Assembly: GCF_032118995.1 (NCBI RefSeq)
Contig: NC_092650.1
Location: 3,968,001 to 4,032,000, forward strand
Origin: Asterias amurensis
Taxonomy: Eukaryota > Echinodermata > Asteroidea > Forcipulatida > Asteriidae
DNA: 64,000 nucleotides
Direction: 5' to 3'
Below the pieces are notes generated by a model. It was not told the origin of the DNA and did not search any database. It saw only the letters and a program-made list of their open reading frames with translations. The translations under genes were made by a program, and so were the position numbers. Shown here piece by piece: positions 13,226-23,300 of the stretch. How positions within the stretch are numbered: position 1 is the first letter of the stretch; each line of letters opens with the position of its first letter.

Positions 13226-13833
13226 TAAAAATGACAAACTTGGCAGAGAAATAATCAAATCAATGTGAGCTAGTCACCGAAAAAGTGGCGGCTTGGCAAG
13301 CAGGCAAAGTTGGGATGTGGATAAAATTTAACCATTGAAAACAGACGTTTCACAACCGCCACACCCCTTTTTTTCTCTGCGGTGCTGCTGTTGTCATCAG
13401 CTGTGCTTATGAATAATTCATATGAACTCCGACCTCACGTGTTGCAATCTTGTCAACATGACGAGGTCATCATCCAGCTGATCTGAGTGTAAACAACGTT
13501 ACAACTTTATTACAATCTGCAGGATCTTAGGTTGTCCCGTTGTCGAGAGTGGTCAGATGACACATTTTTCTACATCTGACTGGAGGCAAGTGCACTAAAA
13601 GAGGTAAACCGAATACGGTGTAGTGACTAGTGACATACTTCTAAATTGCATTCTTTTGGAGACATCGTGAAGCTCAATTGAGTCAAGTCGAAAGTATACT
13701 CTGTATAATAGAGGCCAACTTGAACGCGTCATGCATGTGTTACTGTTTATATGGACCTGTTATAATATAACTTACATAGTAGTGTATGTGTGCAGAGTAG
13801 TGACTGTAGTGTAAAGGCTATGATGAAGACTAT

Positions 13834-14457
13834 GCACTAGCGAATGCTGGTCATCTCGCCACCTGACAAGCTCGCCACCAACAAAGTTGCCCCCTGCAAA
13901 GTCACCCCCTACCCGGCTCGCCCCGGGTTGAAACAAAGTCGCCCCCTGGCAATGTCGCCCCCAAACAATGTCGCCCCCTAGCAAAGTCGCCCCTGACAAT
14001 GTCGCCCCCAGCCAATGTCGCCCCCTAGCAAAGTAGCCCACAGATGTTGTTCGGAAAATAATTAAGGCTACAATATGGTAAAAAAATAAAGTTAAAACCT
14101 TTTTAGAAAAAATTCCGTATGAAATAATGTGCTTGTGGAAGGTCTAACCCTAACCCTAACCCTGACCCTAACCCTAACCCTAACCCTAACCCTAACCCTA
14201 ACCCTAACCCTAACCCTAACCCTAACCCTAACCCTTAACTATTTTGTGGGGGGACTTTGCTAGGGGGCGACATTGGCTGGGGGCGACATTGTCAGGGGGG
14301 CGACTTTGCTAGGGGGCGACATTGTTTGGGGGCGACATTGTCAGGGGGCGACTTTGTAACAACTCGGGGGCGAGCCGGTTAGGGGGCGACTTTGCAGGGG
14401 GCGACTTTGTTGGTGGCGAGCTTGCTAGGTGGCGAGATGACCAGCCCCCGCACTAGC
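13834..14457. mobile_element. hAT-like foldback transposon with minisatellite arms and a telomere-repeat core
   Basis: Arms of about 195 bp start CTGGTCATCTCGCCACCT at the left and end in the complement at the right, with only scattered differences. Each arm is itself built from a 16-18-bp GC-rich unit (GTCGCCCCCTAGCAAA and variants). The centre (14041-14248) holds a run of CCCTAA. GCACTAGC flanks both sides (13834-13841 and 14450-14457), an 8-bp target duplication as hAT-superfamily elements make. The element proper is 13842-14449 and has no transposase. It ends about 300 bp before the start codon of the enoyl-CoA isomerase gene. Confidence 0.85.
14144..14236 (+). repeat. Interstitial telomere repeat (CCCTAA)n, about 15 units
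   Basis: A nearly pure hexamer array with one CCCTGA variant, at the centre of the foldback element at 13842-14449. Confidence 0.95.
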
Positions 14458-14750
14458 CCCTCTTGTCTTTTGATCATAACCATGGGATTAGGATGGGTAA
14501 GTAAGACAAGAGATTAAAAAACTGCAAACAATTGAGGGCTCTCAGAAGTTGTTCAACTTTCAAGTTGTTGCAAGTCAGTCTAGAAAAATTTGGCGTACTC
14601 TGATGCATTTATCATGTGTTTAGTACACTGATTTATTTAGTGCATTTATAAACTATAGTGACTTTACTCTGTATACTGTAAGCAGGTCAACGTCTGTCGT
14701 CAGTTTTTGGCGGTCATCACTGACGTACGTCATCATTCAAGGCCGGCATC

Positions 14751-17700
14751 ATGACTGATGCTTCCAAGATTCCCGCTGGCGTCCATGTCCGTTTCATCAA
14801 GGATGTAGCCATCTTATGGTTGAACAATGGAGAGAATAGATTCAATCAGTCATCAGTGAGAGAGATAAATGCAGCTCTGGATCAAGTGGAAAGGTGAACG
14901 AAGACTAGACTGGTCCCCTGTCTTTATCTCCAGGCACTGGTCTTACAGACCCAATGATTTCATTGGATACAATGATTTCATTGGATAATGGAGCTTTTAC
15001 GTAAGCTTTCTAATATCTGGAGTACGTTTTGGCAACTGTATCCAATAACTGTTTCGGTTGAGTTTGCAATTGGTAAACCACTGGCCATTGACTGAAACAA
15101 TTGATTGACTCAATTGGTCGTCAAAGTTGCAAAAGAGTAGAGAGTTTTTGTTTTCGACGTCGGATTTCTGCGACAGTTATGATGGCTTCATCTGCGCATA
15201 TGTGTGGCTTTGAGGATGGTCTTCCCTTAATCTGTACGACAGTACTTGGGATGATTCTGAGTCGTGCTTAACTCGACAACGTTTGGCTGAAAATTACTAA
15301 TATCCTTGCAGAACCATCCGTAGTCGAAAAACAAAACCTCTCTAATAATGGAAGAAAAAACACCCTCGTTGCACAACTTTCTGTGCTTTCAGATGCATAA
15401 TAAAAGACTTCAGCTGAAATATTTTATTCTCGGATGAGCAATTACCTCTTTCTCAAAAACTACGAGGGAGCCTTTTTCTCACAATCTTTTATACTATCAA
15501 CAGCACTTCATTGCTCGTTATCAAGTTAGTTTTTATGCTAACAATTATTTTGACTAATTGACAGTAGTGTCCCAGTGCCTTGATCAAACTGGCAGCTTAC
15601 TTCGCTACTTCATTTTCTCACAAACTAGAAATGGACATGCCAAAGCCATGATCATAACCGGAGTTGGTAAGTTCTTCAGCTGCGGCCTAGACACTGCATG
15701 GATAAGCCAGCAAGATACTGCAACACTGACTGAGTTCTTTCCTGCTTACGAGAATCTCCTGCAAAGAATGCTGACGTTCCCGCTAGTGACCCTGGCAGCA
15801 ATAAATGGTAAGTTACTTGAGATGTTAGTTGGATAGTGGTTATTGAATTCAATCAAATTAGTTTGGGTCGAACACCGTAGAAAAATTTCAAGAGCACCTG
15901 TGACCACCGGATTAACATGTAAGTGCTGTACCAACTGGGCCCAATTTCAGAAAGCATTTAAGTACACGAACTTGCTTAGTTCTAAACAAACTTGCTTAAA
16001 TATGTTACCATGTTACCAGCCAAAATACCGAACACATACCAATGCTGTGACTTAGTACCCCACTCATTTCTTGCTTAGCAAAGGAATTTGCTGAGCAGAA
16101 CTTTTCTGCTAAACAGCTTTATGAAAGTGGGCCCAGAGCTATCCAGCCCTTGGCTATGCAAGAAATTGGGTAAGCAGATATTTTTTGAGCTAAGCAAGGT
16201 TTTGTCCTTATAGGCTTTATGAATTTGGGCCCTGGTCTTCTTTAGACTAGCCAGCTTCACTGATCAATAGATGGAAAAGTTGCATTGGGATAAAGATCAA
16301 GTTCACACGAGGTATCCTTGATTTCTTTACCAGAAACGAATGATAATAATTTCTAGTTGGTCTATTCTGAATTCAGGGCATGCCTATGCAGCAGGTGGTA
16401 TAATCGCCATGGCATGCGACTACCGCATCATGAGGACACAGCGAGGATGGATCTGCTTCCCAGAAATCAACATCAAAGTACCCTTCCGCCCTGAAACAGC
16501 TTCATTCCTAAGGTACAGCCGTAAACGCTCGCTATTTTTCGAGTCAAATTGTTCATAAAAATTACGGTAAGCGTGTATTGCCTAATGCTAAAAATGCACA
16601 CTACACTGTATTACACCTGGGGACATTGACTCGGAGCTATGTATGGTTACCCGGCGCACTTTCACACTGTGTCCCTATTCCACAGAATTCCAATTGCATG
16701 TTTGAAGAATGTGAGTAGGCCTACCCCAGGGTTTTACTGATTACCCCAAGTCCGGAGCAGGGGTGGCTTTTTCCCGAGGTATACCCAATTGCCAGGGCAG
16801 ACCCGGGGCCCTACAGGGGTAAAGCGACGTAGTGTGATAAGGCCGGCCGCTATTCCCTTGGGGCAACCCCGGGGAATAGATTAGTGTGAAAAGGGCTTTA
16901 AGTGACATATTTTCCTTACAGGATGAAACTGAAGGACAACATTGTATTCCGAGACCTGGCGCTGTACGGACAACGATTGACCGCCGAGGAGGCTGTGCAG
17001 AGAGCCGTCGTTGATCAATGTGTGGACATGAAGGACCTCATCAATTCAGCATTAGCCTTCACTACCAAACGCATTGGTAACAATCAAAAGCTTTATCAAA
17101 TGATGAAGCCCGGTTCATACTTCCTGCGATTGCGAAGCTAGTTTTGACGTCACAGGGCAGTTTTCGCTGAGAATATTTCGCAGGAGTTGAGCACATTTCA
17201 ACTCTTCCGAAGTATTCGTTGCGACATATCGCATTCGCATTTGCAGGATGTATGAACCGGGCTTAACAGTGTTTTCTTTGGGAATTTTTTTTTACATAAT
17301 AGTAGCTTTTTTTACATGGCCAGCGAGCTCACCAGCGAGCTCACCCCAAACGAGGCTACAAGCCACTCTTGATAAGGGGCTACAAAAGCCACTCTTGATA
17401 AGGGGCTACATGAAGAAAACATTTAAAATGAGAACAGCTAGAGGAGCTGTTGTTAAGAATTTATATTCCTCTTACCATCTTAAAACAAGCAATATTGTAG
17501 GATGGAGGGTTGAAAATTCCATGTTCAGCCCCATTACATGCTGGTCCAGTAAATACTGTTATGTTCAAGCCATGCGATCTTGCACATTTTCTTTTTTAAC
17601 AATGTGTTATGATCCCTAATGAACGGGTCTGTTGACATTCAAATGTGAATGGATTCTCTTCTTTGAGGTTGCTTGGAACCAGTTGCCTGTAAATTGCCAT

Positions 17701-18112
17701 TAAAAGCCCAAAAGCCTGGTTCATACTTCCTGCAAATGCAAAGCAAATTTTGACATCACAAATTTGCACCGAATAGTTCGCATCAGTTGAAATAATTATG
17801 CTCAACTCCTGCGAAACATTCGCTGCGAAAACAGCCATGTGACATCAAAATTCGCTTCACATTCGCAGGAAGTGTGAACCGGCCCTTACACTGCAAGCAA
17901 ATTTCTATTGATGTATCAATTTTAATTGATGTATAACCGTCAAATGTTTGACTTCATTCACTGCAGGGACTGAAGGCTTTGACAGGCAAACCTTGCAGCA
18001 GATGAAACAGAACCTGTATGGAAACTTCTGCCGACAGAACCAAGGATTGACTGGAAGGAGCATCAAGGAAGTCAAAGCGATGTTCACAGAAGCAAACAAG
18101 GCGAGACTGTAA
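14751..18112 (+). CDS. Enoyl-CoA delta-isomerase/hydratase-family protein, probably peroxisomal; five exons
   Basis: Crotonase-fold protein, expected to move or hydrate double bonds of enoyl-CoA during breakdown of unsaturated fatty acids. Exons: 14751-14893, 15629-15807, 16377-16512, 16922-17076, 17967-18112. They join in phase into about 253 residues, the usual single-domain length. Exon 1 starts at an ATG (MTDASKIPAGVHVRF). The CoA-binding/oxyanion loop is GKFFSCGLD in exon 2 and the second loop is GHAYAAGGIIAMACDYR at the exon 2/3 junction. FPEINI in exon 3 carries the Glu where isomerases of this family keep the catalytic acid, while no second hydratase-type Glu is obvious, so isomerase is favoured. 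The C terminus is ANKARL; ARL fits the PTS1 peroxisomal consensus. I placed the exon 4 donor after ...TKRIG because that restores the usual spacing to TEGFDRQTLQQMKQNLYG. A weaker GT at 17113 lies inside an inserted repeat. Which subfamily it belongs to is not settled. Confidence 0.88.
15110..15576. repeat. Old, diverged copy of the AAAGGCACTGGACACTATTG foldback family
   Basis: Recognisable pieces are TTGGTCGTCAAAGTTGC, GAAAAAACACCCTCGTTGCA, TTTCTCAAAAACTACGAGGG and the end GACAGTAGTGTCCCAGTGCC. It fills much of intron 1 of the isomerase gene and ends about 50 bp before exon 2. Confidence 0.65.
16640..16902. repeat. GC-rich foldback-like element in the isomerase gene intron 3-4 stretch
   Basis: Left CCCGGCGCACTTTCACACTG and right TTAGTGTGAAAAGGGCTTT are imperfect complements, with CGGCCGC and CCCCGGGG blocks between. 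It ends about 20 bp before the exon 4 acceptor. Confidence 0.5.
17106..17264. repeat. Short inverted-repeat element, AAGCCCGGTTCATACTTCCT family
   Basis: Left AAGCCCGGTTCATACTTCCT pairs with right GGATGTATGAACCGGGCTT. It lies 30 bp after the exon 4 donor of the isomerase gene. A second copy is at 17711-17887 in the same intron. Confidence 0.8.
17711..17887. repeat. Short inverted-repeat element, AAGCCCGGTTCATACTTCCT family, second copy
   Basis: AAAGCCTGGTTCATACTTCC at the left; CAGGAAGTGTGAACCGGCCC at the right. TTA flanks both sides (3-bp duplication, PIF/Harbinger-like). Confidence 0.75.
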
Positions 18113-18289
18113 CAGGCTGCTAGGCATGTATGCTTCGGTTTTGAAAGGGCAAGGGCACCAAGGCATTTTCTCCTTGGTAAAGGGCACCCTATTTCTACTG
18201 AAGCATTTCAAGGGCGTCACGGCAATGACCAGGAGGCATGGAGGCAATCACTTTAGTTGCTTCCAGAGTATCAGGCCTGGGTTGTTCAC

Positions 18290-18665
18290 ATTGTTATGTT
18301 GGACAGTAAATTCAGGTAATTGTCACAGAAGGAGAATTAAAAAAATCACATTATGAGAATTTGTGAGGGCAGTACGAAAACCAATTTGTGCTATGGACCA
18401 AAATCAACTGTCACTAGGGGCACGTTTCCACCTACTCCTGGGTGCTGAAACACAGATACCCCCTTCACTGTCCATAAGGATGTAGGCATGGGTATCTCCC
18501 AGCATTCTGGCTTGTAGAACAGAATGACAACCTTGCCATTTGCAAACGAGATCATGGACTTTGGTATTGTATCCCGAGAATTCATAGCAGCTTAGTCCAC
18601 ACAGGAAGAATAATCTGGTATTTGGCCAACGGACCACCGTTAAGGGAGGACGCTGGTAAGCATTC
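18290..18665 (-). repeat. SINE body fragment between the isomerase gene and CTNNBL1
   Basis: AAGGATGTAGGCATGGGTAT and its surroundings match the body next to the tRNA-Leu-like head at 43290-43500. Confidence 0.45.
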
Positions 18666-18965
18666 CCATGTTTTGGTACCTGTATGTAAATTTCAACCAA
18701 TTTGATGGATTGTTTATGTCAAAGTTTTTAATGTACCCCAAAAAACGTTCATTCTCTTTCTTGTATTCTAATTTATCAACTTTACATCTTATTTTTAAAT
18801 TTGAATGGCATGAACTATTTTTTTAGATATTGATCATAAATTGTACACCTACACTAACATATTAATGTGGGCTAAATAGGAAAAATTTGTTCATGATTTT
18901 CTCAGTCTCGAGACTATGTATATGTTTAAAGTTTTCTGGCCCTGCAACCTCTATGGGACACGATT

Positions 18966-19240
18966 CCTTGGATCGGACGAGTTGGTCTTATCTATGAAAA
19001 GCATCTGTAACCATTTGTTAAATGCATATGGTTCAAAAGCTGTTGTAAGCTGTTTTTGACTCCAAAAGCTGGCGCAGTGTTGGTTCATCATGACAAACAT
19101 AAGGAGAAGCGTGCAATTTTGAGGCATATTTGTGTGGATAATTACAACTCACATGATCCTAGGCAACGTGTCCCGTTTATTACACTCTCAATTTTATTAC
19201 ATGAACATGTGCTAACAAAACTACCTTGTGACGTTACATG
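18966..19240. repeat. Deletion derivative of the CCTTGGATCGGACGAGTTGG foldback family
   Basis: Starts like the full element at 55864-56232, then diverges and loses most of the right arm. Confidence 0.55.
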
Positions 19241-19444
19241 ACATCACAATCAAACTATTGCAAATTTTGAATTATATTTTTAATAAATTATTAAAATAAA
19301 ACAGACAAGAAAACCACTGTTCAAAGATTGCTTTTTTTCCCTTAAAAAAAGGATGAGTAGTTTATTTCCTTGAAGCGGGTGTACAACAGTCGTCTAGTTA
19401 CAGAATCACACTTTCTTGATTTGTGCAATTCATAATCATAGATG

Positions 19445-19830
19445 TTAAAGACACTGGACACTATTGGTAATTGTCAAAGACTAGTCTTCTCACTTGGTGT
19501 ATCTCAACACATGCATAAAATAACAAACGTGGAAAATTTGAGCTCAATTGGTCGTCAAAGTTGCCAGATAACTATGAAAGAAAAAACACCCTTGTCAAAC
19601 GAAGTTGTGTGCTTTCAGATGCTTGATTTCAAGACCTCAAAATCTGATTCTGAGGTCTCGAAATCACATTTGTGGAAAGTTAGTTCTTTCTCAAAAACTA
19701 CGTTACTTCAGAGGGAGCCCTTTCTCACAATGTTTTATACTATTAACCTCTCCCCATTACTCATTACCAAGTAAGGTTTTGTGTTAATAATTATTTTGAG
19801 TAATTACCAATAGTGCCCACTGCCTTTTAA
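19445..19830. repeat. TTAA-ended foldback, AAGGCACTGGACACTATTGG family
   Basis: Starts TTAAAGACACTGGACACTAT and ends in the complement CCAATAGTGCCCACTGCCTT..TTAA; about 385 bp between the isomerase gene and CTNNBL1. The commonest family in the window. Confidence 0.8.
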
Positions 19831-20347
19831 CCAATGTTTGTATGAGAGAGATCAGCTGTTTTCCAGCTTGGTGTTTATATCCCGTTGGATCATACAAACA
19901 ACAAACAAGTTGAGGGATGAAAGAGTGCCCTGCTTGCTACACATCGTGAATGACTTTCCACTTAAAGACACCTTCAGTGTTTTCCTGGTGGTATCAACCA
20001 CATCTACTCGTTCACTGCTGCTGCCTGGTCTGGCTATCAACCCTTGATCTTCAACTATAGGTTGTACACGCTGTATGCAAGAAGAAGAAGAAATGGGTGT
20101 GTTCACTCAACACCAAGGCATAATTTTTAGGGCAGTCCTCGAAAGAATCGCCTTAGTGCCCTCTGCTTTTGCTGTAGTGTCCTCTGCAAGGTTCCAAAAC
20201 AAACCTTCATTTTCCCCATAGAAGTTCCCCTTACTAGAGGAAAATGCTGTGGCCCTTCAAGGCCAGTTAGGGCTGTGTATATTTCCTCTGAATCAACCAA
20301 ACAGGAAGAACGTTGGGCAACTAATTTTTTCCAAACTGCAAATGATC

Positions 20348-23300
20348 TCAGAATTTGTCCACTAAGGCTAAGAGTCTGTCTCTCTCTACTGATGCACTGT
20401 CTTGGTTATTCTCATCGCCGATGTTGCCTGCATATTCTGGAGAAAAAAAAGGAAAATACTTTTGCTTATCTTTGCTTATAATATCAATCATTGTTTACTT
20501 TCTATGTATGGAATAATACCAATGAATTTTGGTCAACGCTTTTAAAAAGTTAATTCATCACAAACTAATATACTGTTTTTTTGTACGATATGTAAAAATC
20601 AAAACAATGAGGCATTATTGAGCTGTTTACTACGACGGTGAAAATTTTGATGGCAAACTTCTTCTTTTTTTTTTTTTCCTGGTTGGTCTGTGAACCACTT
20701 GGCTGTTAAGATAGCTTCAGGCAGCTCCAGGCCAAAACCCAAGTTGCCCATAAAGATGGCGTCCTTCGGGAACTACTTGGCCTAATCCTAACCCTAACTG
20801 AAACTTTGGTTTCTTACATAAGATCATTTTGGGGGAAAATGAGGGTGTTTTCTCCGTTTTAAAGTTTCAAAGGCATACTACGTGTATGTACGGATGTCCT
20901 ATTGTGCCGTCGTTTAATACTTTCATCTCATTTGTAAGGGTCATTCCTCTGTACTTGCTTTTCTCAAAATGTCGTTTTTCAAGTAAGCCTGGTTTGTACA
21001 CTTGAATTAGGAAGCCCTACCTCTGACGGTGTTGCGTATAGCCGCGATGCTCCCTCCATGCATATTCAGTAGTTGTAGCACCCTCTGCTTGATGGGGAGT
21101 ACACCTGATGAGCAGCTGAGATCCAAGATGATGTAATCAACAAGCTGTAAGGTGAAGAGCCCTGCGTCGAGACGTCTTAGGTAGTACTCATCCTCTTGAT
21201 CATCATCAATGATGTCGCCCTCGCGGGCACGGCGCTGAAAAAGGCAAAACAGGATGACTTTCAGTGAGGTCGATTCTGATTGAGCGGCTTAAAGCTGGAT
21301 AACCATGGTAACATTTGTTGAAGCATAGGGTTTCCATAGCAACACCCTTAGCAATAGCCACAGCCAGCCATTCAGCATGGCTGTAACTAACCCATGGAGC
21401 GAGTTAGTAAGACCAATAGTTAAATAGTGGTTGGAAAGTGACATTAATTTCCCTGCCTTTCACCTCTGTGGACCCCAGTTCGAATCCCACCTCAAACCAG
21501 ACGTCAGCATGTGCATTAGATTGTTCAGTCCCTACCTGATTGCATGGGTTTGACCATTGGAATTACCTCCCACATCTAAAACTGAGCATTTCTTTTTGAT
21601 TCCTATTCGTCCTAGTGTTGGTGCTTATTGTACTGTTGGATGTGTGATCAAAAAATGTTTTTATCGGCGCAAATTGTTCTGTAAATTTTAGAGTACATTA
21701 ATCTATTGGCCAACTTTAATGTTTAGGTGTTTATTCAAATTGATGTATTTCCATTTTTCCTTGTTGTCAATTGTACTTTATGTACGATTCAGACTTTGTG
21801 ATTCCGTTGATTTAATAAACTATTCTGAAATGAAATAAACTTGTAAGTTAAGGGACCACGGATAAAGAAATTAATTCAGACAACCTCATATCCACTAAAT
21901 CTCAAAGACTAGAATGTTAGTCAAGCGAGGGCATGCTTCAGTTACCTGTCGTTCACGCTCAATCCTATCATCGCAGACTTGTACCCTGTTCAGATAGTTG
22001 AAATGTAGCTCCATCAGGCGGTCCACTTTGATGTGATCGCTCTCGGTGAACTTATTGATGAGTCTCTGACGATGGGTACCTGAGCAATTCTTTAGGAGAG
22101 CCGCCATGATGGAGCAGACGTGTTCTGTGAAAAACATCCAGAGTAAAATGGAATGTTAAGTCTGACTAAAAGAAACAACGGCACAGTGATATTAACATCA
22201 GGACCCAATTTCATAGAGCTGCTTAAAGGCAGTGGACACCATTGGTAATTACTCAAAATAATTGTTAGCATAAAACCTTTCTTGGTGACGAGTAATGGGG
22301 AGAGGTTGATGGTATAAAACATTGTGAGAAACGGCTTCCTCTGAAGTGCCATAGTTATCGAGAAAGAAGATTTTTCCAAGAATTTTATTTCGAGAACTCA
22401 GATTTAGAACTTGAGGTCTCGAAATCAACCATCGAAATCAACGCACACAACTTCGTGTGACACAGGTTTTTTTTCTTTCGTTCTTATCTCGCAAGTTCGA
22501 TGACCGATTGAGGTCAAATTTTCACAGGTTTGTTATTTTATGCATAATGTTGAGATACACCAACTGTGAAGGCTAGTCTTTGACAATTACCAATAGTGTC
22601 CACTGCCTTTAAGCACACAAACTAGCTTAGCATAACACAATTTCACTTACCAGAATAAAGTTACCAGCTAAATTACCATGGTACAAGTACAATTTGTGAT
22701 TGGTATCCTGCTCATTTCTGCTTGGCAGAAAAAAATTTCATTTAGGGTTGAACAAAGTAAAATTTATTAGAGCCGGAGGTCGCAGATTCAAGTAAATTTC
22801 TCTTTGTTCAACCTCAAGTTATTAAAAAAAATTCCCTTGTAGTTTATTACATGATGCTCTCAAATATATGAGCACTTGTTTCAATAAATTTTGTTTTCAA
22901 GGTATATTCTTTAAAAAACAAGCGCAGTATCTTACCTTCGTGTTCCTGTGCGCTTGAGCCTTTCTTTCCAATCTTGGGAGTCTTCATGAAGAGGGGGAAC
23001 AGACTCCGCAGTCCAAGGATGTCAATAAACTTGGTGCAATTCTCAGCACCCTCGGCTCCTGTCATGGCGTGGTCTAACACCTTGAGGGCACTGTGTCTCG
23101 ACAACTTCTTTTCTCTGCAAGGGAGAAGGAAATGCATGATTAAGTTTTCTACTTGGCTTTGAAGTAAGGGTTGTCATCTATTAACCATAAATGCTTTTGT
23201 TCACATGTATTATGCTCGCCTTTCATATTTTATATCTTAGAAGGAACATACACCAGGCCTGATACTTCACGGAGGCAACGTAGGCGATTGCCTCCGTTGC

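Noticed and set aside
13772-14041. 89-codon minus-strand open frame with GATL repeats
   Set aside because: Produced by the GC-rich arm units of the foldback at 13842-14449.
17077-17141. Continuation of isomerase exon 4 to a stop at 17141
   Set aside because: The extra codons come from the inserted inverted-repeat element, and the family continues as TEGFDR from the last exon.
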